Positions 35,266 to 42,989 of a DNA stretch of 64,000 nucleotides are shown in pieces. Source of the stretch: Mucilaginibacter sp. L294 (lineage in GTDB: Bacteria; Bacteroidota; Bacteroidia; Sphingobacteriales; Sphingobacteriaceae); assembly GCF_001636615.1 (NCBI RefSeq), contig NZ_LGEK01000017.1, forward strand, positions 62,001-126,000, in the 5' to 3' direction. Each line of letters begins with the position of its first letter. Within the stretch, counting starts at the first letter, position 1. The notes beneath the pieces are model-generated. The model was not told the DNA's origin. It did not search any database and was given only the letters and a program-made list of their open reading frames with translations. The position numbers and the translations under genes are program-made.

Positions 35266-36513
35266 TCAGAAAGTTACCGAAAAGGTATGAGTTTGACTAT
35301 TGTGTAGGTAGTGTAGCTTAAACCCGTAATTATCACAGATCTGTTTGCAAAGAGTTAGGCCCAGGCCGATGCCTTCAGAACCATCAGATTTATGGAACCT
35401 TTTTAACACCTGCTGAAAATCAAAACTTCCTTCGCCGGTATTACTGATGGTCAGTTTTTCTGAGTCGAGATAAACGGATAATTCACCATCCTGGTGGTTA
35501 TGCCTGATAGCGTTGCTCAGCAGGTTGTTTAACAGGATTTCTACAAGCGATTTATTTGCCTGCAAATGTTTATCACGCAAGTCGGTTACCAGTTTTATAT
35601 TTAACTGATGGATCATTTCTTCGTGCTGGTAAAGGCACTCTTCAATCACTTCTTTTATATCCACATCCTGGTTATCCTGTATCAGGCCGTTCTCTATTTT
35701 GGCAAGCAGCAACATGGATTTATTTAGGCGGGTTAAACGGGTAACGGTGCCATAAATATCATTCAGCAGTTTACTTTGCCTGTCGGTAAATTCATCGGTT
35801 TGTACCAGTGTATCCAATTTTGAGTTGATGACCGAGATGGGCGTCATCAACTCGTGTGATGCGTTCTCGGTAAAAGCTTTCAGGTTTTGGTAATCACTTT
35901 TTACCCTGTGGGCCATGCTGATAACTGCCTGGTCCAATTCTGTAAATTCATCAATGTTTGAGGGGGTGGAATTGATGGTAGCATGGCCGGCCAAACTAAA
36001 CTCCTTTAACTGAAACAGCACTTTATAAAAAGGTTTCCAGATGCTTTTCAGTATCACCCGGTTAAGTACAATCAGTATCACCAGCAGGCTAACAATTACC
36101 CCGATAGTGATCAGGAAGATGATCTGGATCAGGTCCTCGGTTTCCACTTTTGATTGTGTTACCAGTATCCGGTAGTTTTGACCCGAGATGTTTACCGAAC
36201 TGATCAACGCGCGGCCTGCCTCCAAATCTTTTTGGTCCGAGTCATGGTAGGTGGTATCTAAAAAACGGCGCGCTGTATTCTTGTCGCCCAATGGGGCAAA
36301 AACTATTTGCTGATGGTTGCTTTCATAAACATCGGGCAGGCGGTGGTTTTTGTTTACGTAGCTAAATATCTCGTTCTCTTCAAGTACCAGGTCTTTATCT
36401 ATCTGGTTGGTTAAAATATGGCTAATGGTATAATAATAAATTATGCCGGTAACCAGCATAATAACAACTGTAACGGCAATGTTTACGCGGTTATATTTAT
36501 CGAACAGCTTCAT
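35266..36513 (-). CDS. Sensor histidine kinase of efflux region C
   Basis: A 415-residue inner-membrane kinase. TM1 is about 10-30, the periplasmic loop about 31-126, TM2 about 129-152, then a HAMP-like linker. HisKA has phospho-acceptor His220 (AFTENASHELMTPISVINS); HATPase_c has N box EILLNNLLSNAIRHN and G2 GSEGIGLGLTLCKQIC, with a reduced G1 (ISNTGEGS). It overlaps the response-regulator gene by 4 bp (ATGA). It is homologous to the kinase between operons A and B, and lies upstream of efflux operon C on the same strand. Confidence 0.93.
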   Translation of the reverse strand: MKLFDKYNRVNIAVTVVIMLVTGIIYYYTISHILTNQIDKDLVLEENEIFSYVNKNHRLPDVYESNHQQIVFAPLGDKNTARRFLDTTYHDSDQKDLEAGRALISSVNISGQNYRILVTQSKVETEDLIQIIFLITIGVIVSLLVILIVLNRVILKSIWKPFYKVLFQLKEFSLAGHATINSTPSNIDEFTELDQAVISMAHRVKSDYQNLKAFTENASHELMTPISVINSKLDTLVQTDEFTDRQSKLLNDIYGTVTRLTRLNKSMLLLAKIENGLIQDNQDVDIKEVIEECLYQHEEMIHQLNIKLVTDLRDKHLQANKSLVEILLNNLLSNAIRHNHQDGELSVYLDSEKLTISNTGEGSFDFQQVLKRFHKSDGSEGIGLGLTLCKQICDNYGFKLHYLHNSQTHTFSVTF

Positions 36514-37187
36514 GCATCGGTAAATTTATAGCCCATGCCGTAAGCTGCCTGTATATAATCATTACCGCCGGCCTCAACCAGTTTTTTACGGATATTTTTG
36601 ATGTGGGAATAAATAAAATCAAAGTTATCGGCAATATCAATACTATCGCCCCAAAGGTGTTCTGCAATGGCGCTTTTAGAAACCACTTTGCCTTTATTGG
36701 CTATAAAATATAATAACAGGGAGTATTCCTTACGGGTGAATTTTACAACAGCATCTTTCACTTTTACAGCTTTCGCATCCAGGTCAATCTCTATCTCGTT
36801 AAATTTAAGGTTATTACTGCCGTTGAAGGACCTGCGCCTTACAATAGCCGTAACCCGCGACTTTAATTCGGATAGATGGAAGGGTTTGGTCAAATAATCA
36901 TCGGCACCCAGGTCAAGCCCCGTTAGCCGGTCGTCAAGCGAATCTTTTGCTGATATGATGAGCACGCCATCATTATGATTGTTCTCTTTTAAATGCTTTA
37001 CTATGTTAAGCCCGTTGCCGTGGGGGAGTGTAAGGTCAAGTATAATACAATCGTAACGGTATACACTAACTTTTGCCAGTGCCGATGTGAAATCGTTAGC
37101 GGTTTCGCAAATGCTGTCGCTGCCTGTAAAATATGCTTCAATGCTATCGCGCAGGCCGGTTTCATCTTCTACTATCAGTATCTTCAC
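36510..37187 (-). CDS. OmpR/PhoB-family response regulator of efflux region C
   Basis: A 225-residue regulator. The receiver has Glu7-Asp8, phospho-acceptor Asp51 (CIILDLTLPHGNG), Ser79 (IISAKD) and Lys101 (YLTKPF). The winged helix (about 125-222) has VVKFTRKEYSLLLYFIANKGKVVSKSAIAEHLWGD...YSHIKNIRKKL...YIQAAYGMGYKF. It is a paralogue of the regulator at 16.3 kb, with identical spacing of the phosphorylation residues. It heads a probable RR-HK unit followed by efflux operon C, which it probably regulates. Confidence 0.94.
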   Translation of the reverse strand: MKILIVEDETGLRDSIEAYFTGSDSICETANDFTSALAKVSVYRYDCIILDLTLPHGNGLNIVKHLKENNHNDGVLIISAKDSLDDRLTGLDLGADDYLTKPFHLSELKSRVTAIVRRRSFNGSNNLKFNEIEIDLDAKAVKVKDAVVKFTRKEYSLLLYFIANKGKVVSKSAIAEHLWGDSIDIADNFDFIYSHIKNIRKKLVEAGGNDYIQAAYGMGYKFTDA

Positions 37188-37241
37188 TTTATAAATTTAA
37201 CACTTAAAATTGGAGAAATACTGTATTCTGTTAACTCTTAA

Positions 37242-37826
37242 CTAACGCAGTAACATATCAATATTAGCAAGTTTATGTTCTTGCAGAACGGTTTTTCCGT
37301 AATCGGTAAAGTATTTATGCTGAATAAGCATGTTAAGATTCATATGGTGCCATTCGTCGTCGCTGTATTTTTTGTTCAAACTATATTCCCATTCTGCCCG
37401 CAATCGTGCTGCATAGGTCGGGTAATTGTCGTCAGCTAAATGGAACATATCGGCATCGCACATAATTTGCTGTAGCGGGCTTTGTGGGGATTGCGGCATT
37501 TTTGTAGCGGCAATGCAAGCTATAACCTCATCAGTGAAACTCCCATCAGCATCTTCCTGTTTTAAAAAAGTTGCGGCAATGCCAATGCTGTTATCTTCAT
37601 GCCCAACATAGGCATAACAATAGCCCGTATCATGAAACCAGGCCGCTATCTGAATGATGGCCATATCGCGATCATTTATTTTACATTGAAAACCAATTTC
37701 TGAAACCGCATTTACTACATACTGTGTATGCAACAAGTTATGAAAATGCATATTTGGAGGTAACTGGTTCTCGATCAGTTTTTTTGCAAACCGGGCACTC
37801 TGTCTAATCAGCTTATATAACGCCAT
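37242..37826 (-). CDS. HD-domain metal-dependent phosphohydrolase
   Basis: A 194-residue cytosolic protein. ATG at 37826 (M-A-L-Y-K-L-I-R) is preferred over the far upstream in-frame ATG at 37931, which adds a stretch with no family character. HD superfamily motifs: His in HFHNLLHTQYVV, the HD pair in IIQIAAWFHDTGYCYAYVGHEDNS, and the downstream Asp in IMCDADMFHLA. These bind a divalent metal that hydrolyses phosphomonoesters or nucleotide phosphates. It is close to the type annotated as HD-domain hydrolases with a Pycsar/adenylate link in other genomes, but no such partner is present. Monocistronic. Confidence 0.85.
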   Translation of the reverse strand: MALYKLIRQSARFAKKLIENQLPPNMHFHNLLHTQYVVNAVSEIGFQCKINDRDMAIIQIAAWFHDTGYCYAYVGHEDNSIGIAATFLKQEDADGSFTDEVIACIAATKMPQSPQSPLQQIMCDADMFHLADDNYPTYAARLRAEWEYSLNKKYSDDEWHHMNLNMLIQHKYFTDYGKTVLQEHKLANIDMLLR

Positions 37827-37943
37827 TATGAAACTTTTTGGCGATTTAAGAAAAGATGTTGGAGAAATTCTGAATAATATAGTATCCCTGATACCAGCCA
37901 CTAAAGCAACCGGGTTAACATTTAGGGCCAATTATTTTAATTG

Positions 37944-37984
37944 ATATAAAAAATGCCACCTAATTACTTAGGTGGCATTTAATT
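37944..37984 (-). terminator. Rho-independent terminator of the small secreted protein gene
   Basis: A perfect 13-bp stem AAATGCCACCTAA / TTAGGTGGCATTT (37951-37963 and 37968-37980) with a TTAC loop. The A run at 37948-37953 is a U run on the minus strand. It lies about 50 bp after the stop of the minus-strand gene at 38034. Confidence 0.88.
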
Positions 37985-38033
37985 ATTTAAGGTTGCGGAG
38001 AGAGGCGTTTATAATCTTCTTAAATCTCCGCTT

Positions 38034-38459
38034 CTACTTCTTAGACAAGCAATCATTTTTTTGCTTACTTTTTGCCAGGATCGGATCAGCAGAATTTTGG
38101 GTAATTTCCTGACAGGTGATTTTATTTGCATAGCCACTTTGCGTGCTAACTACGCTGATGTAATTTACTTTCCCTTCCACCACCGTTATTTTTAACGGGG
38201 TTGATTTTTTTCCGTTTGATATTCCACCACTAACTACACTAACGGTATGTTCGCCTACAGGTAAATCATGTATCGAAAACAATTTATTTTTCATTTTGCA
38301 GGCTAATTGATCATCGATATAAAATGAATAATTAACCGCCGACCCGGTAAACCCCGTGGACCGGATCAAATAAACCTGCCCTGTTTTTGTTTGTGAAAAT
38401 GCAGTAGAAGATGCTGTAAGGAAAAATGCTAATAGCAAGAATGTTTTAATTGCCTTCAT
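38034..38459 (-). CDS. Secreted DUF2846-like protein
   Basis: A 141-residue exported protein with a signal peptide (about 1-23, ending AFSQ). The mature part is beta-rich: GQVYLIRSTGFTGSAVNYSFYIDDQLACKMKNKLFSIHDLPVGEHTVSV resembles the DUF2846/PEGA-like fold found in secreted or lipoprotein stress proteins, with V-G-E-H-T-V as the typical turn. Two Cys in the mature part could form a disulfide. The C-terminal tail (about 115-141) is polar and Lys-rich. Function unknown. Monocistronic, with its own terminator. Confidence 0.7.
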   Translation of the reverse strand: MKAIKTFLLLAFFLTASSTAFSQTKTGQVYLIRSTGFTGSAVNYSFYIDDQLACKMKNKLFSIHDLPVGEHTVSVVSGGISNGKKSTPLKITVVEGKVNYISVVSTQSGYANKITCQEITQNSADPILAKSKQKNDCLSKK

Positions 38460-38701
38460 GGTTTTGATGTGAAATTTATGGATGTAGTTAATTATAATAA
38501 AACTTACTGCCTGTATAGGGGGGCATTTTTTTAACAGATATTCAACATGCTGTTATAAGATCCATCTGTTGGTATCCATATAGATATGCCCTCTCAAAAA
38601 ACTCAAATATCAATTTCATGATCTAAGATAAAATAAAAAGACCGAAAGTGTAAATAGGTGGTAATCCACAATATTTAGAATTAATTCATAAAAATTAAAT
38701 T

Positions 38702-38716
38702 AAACATCTGATGTTT
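38702..38716. promoter_or_regulatory. Palindromic operator candidate before the FadR-type gene
   Basis: AAACATC-T-GATGTTT is a perfect 7-bp inverted repeat with a one-base centre. It lies 13 bp upstream of a consensus -7 box and 41 bp before the ATG, where a GntR dimer would block the -33 region. Confidence 0.5.
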
Positions 38717-38729
38717 TAAATATTCATCC

Positions 38730-38737
38730 TATCTTTG
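38730..38737 (+). promoter_or_regulatory. -7 promoter element of the FadR-TauE-DUF1634 operon
   Basis: TATCTTTG matches TAnnTTTG, 19 bp before the ATG at 38757. Confidence 0.5.
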
Positions 38738-38756
38738 CTTTGTAAAAAAGAAATCG

Positions 38757-39410
38757 ATGACCATAAAAGAAAAGCTTGGAGATCGGGTAACCAATCAGTT
38801 AAAGGAAGATATTTCAAAAAATACTTTCAGAGTAGGAGAAAAAATACCTGCAGAGCCAGAACTGATGAAACTTTATAACGTAGGGCGATCTACGATAAGG
38901 GAAGCAGTAAAAACTTTGGTAAACTTAGGGGTTTTAACGGTAAAGCAGGGCTATGGCACTGTTGTGAATACGCAGATAGCTGATCAGACCATTGACCAGC
39001 GCTTGCGACAGGCAAATTTTGAAGACATCAATGGAGTGCGAAGCCTATTAGAGAAAGAAATTGTAAAGCTTGCAAGTGAAAGACATACTCCAGAGCAACT
39101 TGTTATAATCGAAGGGTTTCTTAAAGCCCGCAGGAACGCTATAGAGCAGGAGCAGCACCAAGATTGTGCCGATGCAGATATCGCTTTTCATTTGGCCATC
39201 GCCAAAGCCTCTCAAAATAATGTTCTGGCAGATCTTTATCAAAGCTTTGCCCACATTATCAGAGATTTTTTTAACAAACGGGAAAAACCTGGGATAAGTT
39301 ATTTCGCGCTGAGCCACCACCTGCACCAACAGCTATTTGATGCGATCAAGGGCCGTAAGCCAAAACAGGCGCAGCAGATAGTGCAACAGATTTTAGATCA
39401 TAACTATTAA
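38757..39410 (+). CDS. FadR/GntR family transcriptional regulator (FCD domain)
   Basis: A 217-residue repressor-type regulator. The GntR winged helix is at 1-72 (GEKIPAEPELMKLYNVGRSTIREAVKTLVNLGVLTVKQGYGTVV). The all-helical FCD effector domain spans about 85-215, with the metal/effector residues D-x3-H in DADIAFHLAIAKASQNNVL and His near YFALSHHLHQQLFDAI. Such regulators bind organic acids or a metal-bound ligand. It lies 6 bp upstream of a TauE/SafE transporter and probably controls that operon and itself. Confidence 0.92.
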   Translation: MTIKEKLGDRVTNQLKEDISKNTFRVGEKIPAEPELMKLYNVGRSTIREAVKTLVNLGVLTVKQGYGTVVNTQIADQTIDQRLRQANFEDINGVRSLLEKEIVKLASERHTPEQLVIIEGFLKARRNAIEQEQHQDCADADIAFHLAIAKASQNNVLADLYQSFAHIIRDFFNKREKPGISYFALSHHLHQQLFDAIKGRKPKQAQQIVQQILDHNY

Positions 39411-39416
39411 TTCATC

Positions 39417-40250
39417 ATGAGCATTTTAACATTTACAATTATATTATTGATCGGAGCTTACTTTGCCGGTCTGTTAGGTTCTTTAACCGGCCTTGGCGGT
39501 GGCGTAGTGATTATTCCATTACTTACGCTCGTATTTCACGTTGATATCCGTTATGCCATTGGGGCGGCCCTGCTTGCTTCTATCGCTACATCTTCTGGTG
39601 CGGCTACTGCCTATGTGAAGGAGGGTATTACCAATATAAGGCTGGGGATGTTCCTGGAAATAGCAACTACCATTGGTGCCGTAATCGGCGCACTGATCGC
39701 CGTTTATACACCCACAAATACTATTGCGATGCTATTTGGTGGCATCCTTATTTTTTCTGCCGCCATGACCTTGCGTAAAAAGAATCAAGAAGCTTCGCAT
39801 GAGGGAAGCAAATTAGCAAGCTTACTAAAACTTAACAATAGCTATCCAACCAAAGATGGGGAGGTAAGCTACAAGATCAAAAATGTAGGGGCAGGGTTTT
39901 CTATTATGACCCTGGCGGGTATTATCTCAGGCTTATTGGGTATCGGCTCAGGTGCGCTAAAAGTATTGGCAATGGATGCAACGATGCGAATCCCGTTCAA
40001 GGTGAGCACTACAACCAGCAATTTCATGATAGGGGTAACCGCGGCTGCCAGCGCCGTCGTTTACCTGCAAAGAGGTTATATGGATCCCGGTCTGGCTTTT
40101 CCAGTGATATTGGGCGTGTTGGCTGGTGCCTTTACCGGATCTAAGTTGCTTACTAAAATGAATCCTAAAGCGTTGCGCATAATTTTTTGTGTAGCCATCT
40201 CTTTTGTTGCCATTGAGATGATATACAATGGTTATAACCACAAATTTTAA
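39417..40250 (+). CDS. TauE/SafE family (DUF81) anion permease
   Basis: A 277-residue inner-membrane protein with about eight helices in two repeats, each starting with a Gly-rich loop: GLLGSLTGLGGGVVIIPLL (N-half) and GIISGLLGIGSGALKVLAMD (C-half). That is the signature of the sulfite/sulfoacetate/organic-anion exporters of the TauE/SafE family. Second gene of the FadR-TauE-DUF1634 operon, with 6-bp spacing on each side. The substrate is not determined by sequence; sulfur-containing anions are the usual guess. Confidence 0.92.
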   Translation: MSILTFTIILLIGAYFAGLLGSLTGLGGGVVIIPLLTLVFHVDIRYAIGAALLASIATSSGAATAYVKEGITNIRLGMFLEIATTIGAVIGALIAVYTPTNTIAMLFGGILIFSAAMTLRKKNQEASHEGSKLASLLKLNNSYPTKDGEVSYKIKNVGAGFSIMTLAGIISGLLGIGSGALKVLAMDATMRIPFKVSTTTSNFMIGVTAAASAVVYLQRGYMDPGLAFPVILGVLAGAFTGSKLLTKMNPKALRIIFCVAISFVAIEMIYNGYNHKF

Positions 40251-40256
40251 AGAATA

Positions 40257-40658
40257 ATGAAAAAGATATTATCGAAAGCATATTGGGCCGATCGTGATGT
40301 GGAGAAACTTGTTGGTTTACAGCTCAGATATGGCGTTATCATTTCCAGTTTGATGGTACTTATTGGCGGGGCATTTTATTTGTTCGGGTATGGCCGGATG
40401 ACTATTCCTGATTATACCCAATTTATAGGGGAAGGCCCCGGTTATACCTCTGTTAAAGGGATATTTGCCGGTGTAGCCAATTTGCAGGTTAAAGAGTTTA
40501 TTCAACTTGGTGTTTTATTTCTCATTGCTACACCCATATTTCGGATCGCATTCTCGCTGTTTGCCTTCGTGTTGGAAAAAGACAAACTGTACGTAGGTAT
40601 CACACTGCTGGTATTATGCGTGATCTTTTTTAGCATGTTCGGAGGATTGAAGGTTTGA
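40257..40658 (+). CDS. DUF1634 membrane protein
   Basis: A 133-residue inner-membrane protein with three helices (about 25-48, 77-100 and 108-130) and the DUF1634 features DVEKLVGLQLRYGVIISSLMVLIGG and IQLGVLFLIATPIFRIAFSLFAF. DUF1634 proteins are regularly paired with TauE/SafE permeases and may be an auxiliary subunit. Last gene of the operon, 6 bp after the permease. Confidence 0.92.
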   Translation: MKKILSKAYWADRDVEKLVGLQLRYGVIISSLMVLIGGAFYLFGYGRMTIPDYTQFIGEGPGYTSVKGIFAGVANLQVKEFIQLGVLFLIATPIFRIAFSLFAFVLEKDKLYVGITLLVLCVIFFSMFGGLKV

Positions 40659-40680
40659 ACGGGCAAGATTTAGATTAGTG

Positions 40681-40826
40681 TTTAGCACAGTTCACCAGCC
40701 ATATGTTAACAGGCGGTTCTGCAAAATTGCCGGAAGAAACTTCTTCAACCCTCACAGTTTTTCAGTAAGTTTATCTTAAACGCCAACTTCGCAAAACCCC
40801 GGAACGTTGTGCGCAATAAAGTGAAA
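40681..40826. repeat. Possible recombination-type junction sequence
   Basis: A 140-bp stretch between the DUF1634 operon and a small A+T-rich gene islet. A direct repeat is visible: GCAAAATTGCCGGAA at 40721-40735 and GCAAAACCCCGGAA at 40791-40804. GCACAGTTC at 40685-40693 can also pair with GAACGTTGTGC at 40802-40812 if two bases are bulged, giving a large, weak stem. The look is reminiscent of cassette attachment sites, but the classical core triplets are not exact. Confidence 0.3.
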
Positions 40827-40834
40827 CTTTTAGT

Positions 40835-41149
40835 ATGAAAATGTATATTTTAGTTAAAGGAGAGATTCCTGATAAAATGGTACCAGTAATAACAGCACAT
40901 GCTTCCCTTGCTTGTTTTAGAAAGTTTGAAAATACAGAAAACATGCAGACATGGATTAATGGAATATTTAAGAAGGTTGTTTGTGTAGTTTCTGAAACGG
41001 AGTTCACAAATGCTAAAAAGGAAACAGACCATGTAGTGCTAACAGAATCAGCATTAGACAATCAGGAAGTTTGCATAGCGTTTTCGCCGAGAAAAGAATA
41101 TTCCAAAATGTTTAAGTTTTTCCGAATGTGGACACCAAAAAACATCTAA
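40835..41149 (+). CDS. Small PTH2-like (peptidyl-tRNA hydrolase II fold) protein
   Basis: A 104-residue protein starting MKMYILVKGEIPDKMVPVITAHASLACFRKF, which resembles the first strand and helix of the Pth2/PTRHD1 family; the segment ESALDNQEVCIAFSPRKEYSKMFKFFRMW fits the family's second half. Pth2 enzymes release peptidyl-tRNA. The spacing of catalytic residues is not conserved enough to claim activity. It is visibly A+T richer than the chromosomal genes around it. It is followed, 5 bp later, by an unrelated small gene and is likely part of a transferred segment. Confidence 0.6.
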   Translation: MKMYILVKGEIPDKMVPVITAHASLACFRKFENTENMQTWINGIFKKVVCVVSETEFTNAKKETDHVVLTESALDNQEVCIAFSPRKEYSKMFKFFRMWTPKNI

Positions 41150-41154
41150 GGAGT

Positions 41155-41571
41155 ATGAATAATCAAGAAACCCAAGTTTATAAATGGCTGATTAAAAGAG
41201 GTAGTATTTTATTATTTGAAGATAGAGATAAAATACACATTGAATTAGACAAAAAAAGCAGTGAAAGTTGTTTATTAACCAAAGAAGATACTGAAGAAGT
41301 AATTTCAATAATGACATCCTTATCAGGAGCAATTTGGAATAGCCCAGATTATATTAAAGAACCATATGAAGGACAGATATTTAAAATAGACAATAACAAT
41401 GGACCAGTTTATTGGGATTTAGAGCAGACAACATTGTATGTGGGTTTTAACGTAAATGAGGATGCTATAGAAATAAATTATAGTGGAGATTCTGTATTGA
41501 AAGTTTCTGTTAACTACGCTGTAGAAATTATTCAAATTATGACTCATTATTATAAACAATTCAGGCCATAG
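41155..41571 (+). CDS. Hypothetical 138-residue protein in the A+T-rich islet
   Basis: A small soluble protein of unknown family, starting MNNQETQVYKWLIKRGSILLFEDRDKIHIELD. The ATG at 41155 is chosen because AAGGAG ends two bases before it (41148-41153), an unusually good Shine-Dalgarno sequence for Bacteroidota; an upstream in-frame ATG at 41128 overlaps the previous gene. The protein is mixed alpha/beta with three acidic strands (EEVISIMTSLSGAIW, GPVYWDLEQTTLYVGF, AIEINYSGDSVLKVSV). Strong A+T bias and isolated occurrence suggest acquired DNA. It could be an immunity-type protein, but no toxin is seen. Confidence 0.65.
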   Translation: MNNQETQVYKWLIKRGSILLFEDRDKIHIELDKKSSESCLLTKEDTEEVISIMTSLSGAIWNSPDYIKEPYEGQIFKIDNNNGPVYWDLEQTTLYVGFNVNEDAIEINYSGDSVLKVSVNYAVEIIQIMTHYYKQFRP

Positions 41572-41589
41572 TGTCTTTGGGCTAAAGGT

Positions 41590-41674
41590 GATTGATGAAA
41601 TGGCGAGACCCAATGATATGCTACAAAATAACCTTCCAGAAGAAATGGCCAACGAGATGGTCGATAAGATCTAA
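41590..41674 (+). pseudogene. Probable remnant of a gene's 3' end
   Basis: A short open frame reads LKVIDEMARPNDMLQNNLPEEMANEMVDKI and ends at TAA 41672-41674, with no start and no continuation upstream: the frame runs into the end of the previous gene. The acidic, helical composition looks like real coding sequence rather than chance. It lies in the non-coding space between the islet and the AraC gene and may be the last codons of a lost gene. Confidence 0.3.
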
Positions 41675-41826
41675 AAACATGAATTATTGATTTATCAAGG
41701 CTGAAGGCCAGGAAATACTTGAAGGGGGATCATAATCGAACACCTTATTTTTTTGACAAAAGAGATAGGGATTGTGTCGAACATTTCAGTTGTTATATTA
41801 TACCACAGGAAGAAATCCCATTTGAT

Positions 41827-42819
41827 TTATATTTTCACTTTTCCTGGTGAAACGGCAAACTTCTTGCTAAACGCATTGCTAAAATGCTGCACAGAGGAAT
41901 AGCCCAATTGAAATGCGATAGCCTTTATGGGCGTACCCTCAAGTAGTAGTTGTTTGGCATAATTTAGCTTGTAATCACTTAAATAACCAAATATGCTCTT
42001 ATCAAACAGCCCCTTAAACCCCTGCTTTAGTTTAAATTCGTTAGTGCCGCATATTTTTGCAAGCTGTGCTATGGAAGGTGGTTGGTGGATGTGTTGAATA
42101 AGGTAATCTCTGGCATAATAAATAAAATCTTTATCGTGGGCAGATTGTAAAGGCAGGTTTTGATTTTTAGTAACAGCTCTTTCAAAAGCCCCGGCCTGCA
42201 GCACAAGCAATTCTGTACATTTCGACTCAATAAACAAAAGCTTTAACCCGCCTGTATAAGTACAATTGATGATATCTTTGATGCAGTTTTGCATAGGCCA
42301 GGAAATGGGCAGGTTTTGCTCAGCCATTTGCGCATAATGTCCTGCATCCAAATGGTCGGCCAAAACCTGGAGGGAGGTGTTTGAATTTTCGGCGAGTTGC
42401 AGAAACTTTTCTTTAGCAAAATGCACTTCAAAGAAACGATAATTGCTACCCGTGTCATATTCACCTGTACCATCCAGCTCAGGCATGTAAATGATATTTT
42501 GTTGGTTGCAATTAAAGATATAGTGCTGCTTGTTTACCTCATTATATATAGTTCCATTGCCAGATAAGGTAAAGCGTAATTTAACCATATCCGGCACATC
42601 ATTAGTGGGCCGGAAATACATTTGCCGCTGTTTAAATAAAATGTCTCCGTATACGATATAAAGATCCGGAGTGGTGATTTGCAACAGTTCAGCATCACTA
42701 AAAGAAAAATTATATTTGTCCCTGCTTTCCTTAACCAATTCTCCCTGATTTGGAAACTGGTTAAAACTTCCCCCCACCTCTTTCCAAACCCCATAATTTT
42801 TACCAACATTAATTCCCAT
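41827..42819 (-). CDS. AraC family transcriptional regulator
   Basis: A 330-residue regulator with a C-terminal two-helix-turn-helix AraC domain (about 235-328): PPSIAQLAKICGTNEFKLKQGFKGLFDKSIFGYLSDYKLNYAKQLL, then PIKAIAFQLGYSSVQHFSNAFSKKFAVSPGKVKI. The N-terminal part (about 1-220) is unrelated to the arabinose-binding cupin and resembles the PchR-like/Bacteroidota AraC group. It is divergent from the reduced methyltransferase gene; two 11-bp direct repeats 21 bp apart lie in the shared intergenic region. It probably activates that gene and/or controls itself. Confidence 0.92.
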   Translation of the reverse strand: MGINVGKNYGVWKEVGGSFNQFPNQGELVKESRDKYNFSFSDAELLQITTPDLYIVYGDILFKQRQMYFRPTNDVPDMVKLRFTLSGNGTIYNEVNKQHYIFNCNQQNIIYMPELDGTGEYDTGSNYRFFEVHFAKEKFLQLAENSNTSLQVLADHLDAGHYAQMAEQNLPISWPMQNCIKDIINCTYTGGLKLLFIESKCTELLVLQAGAFERAVTKNQNLPLQSAHDKDFIYYARDYLIQHIHQPPSIAQLAKICGTNEFKLKQGFKGLFDKSIFGYLSDYKLNYAKQLLLEGTPIKAIAFQLGYSSVQHFSNAFSKKFAVSPGKVKI

Positions 42820-42876
42820 TAAGGCAATTATGATGAAAAAAATGAAACTTTACGATGTTGATCTTCAAAAATTACA

Positions 42877-42908
42877 TTTCCTGTAAAAAAAAATCCGTTT
42901 CGTGTAAA
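42877..42908. promoter_or_regulatory. Direct repeat pair, probable AraC-family operator
   Basis: TTTCCTGTAAA (42877-42887) and TTTCGTGTAAA (42898-42908) match at 10 of 11 positions and start 21 bp apart, that is two helical turns. This is the standard geometry for an AraC-family dimer on direct repeats. The pair lies about 58-89 bp upstream of the AraC gene and 82 bp upstream of the methyltransferase gene. Confidence 0.6.
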
Positions 42909-42989
42909 TCCCTGCAAAACCTTTTTGTTCATTTTACCGAACGAGGAAATTGAACCAGTAATTGGATTTATCTGGTAAAGGAATAAAAT

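Larger units (their letters stand above)
38460..38756. other. Intergenic control region
   Basis: About 300 bp of A+T-rich sequence between divergent genes. No gene is seen. It contains the palindrome at 38702-38716 and a -7 box at 38730-38737 for the FadR operon. Confidence 0.5.

Noticed and set aside
40681..40826. Integron attC site
   Set aside because: The core sequences are not RYYYAAC/GTTRRRY and the stem needs bulges; only a weak resemblance, so kept as a low-confidence repeat and not called attC.
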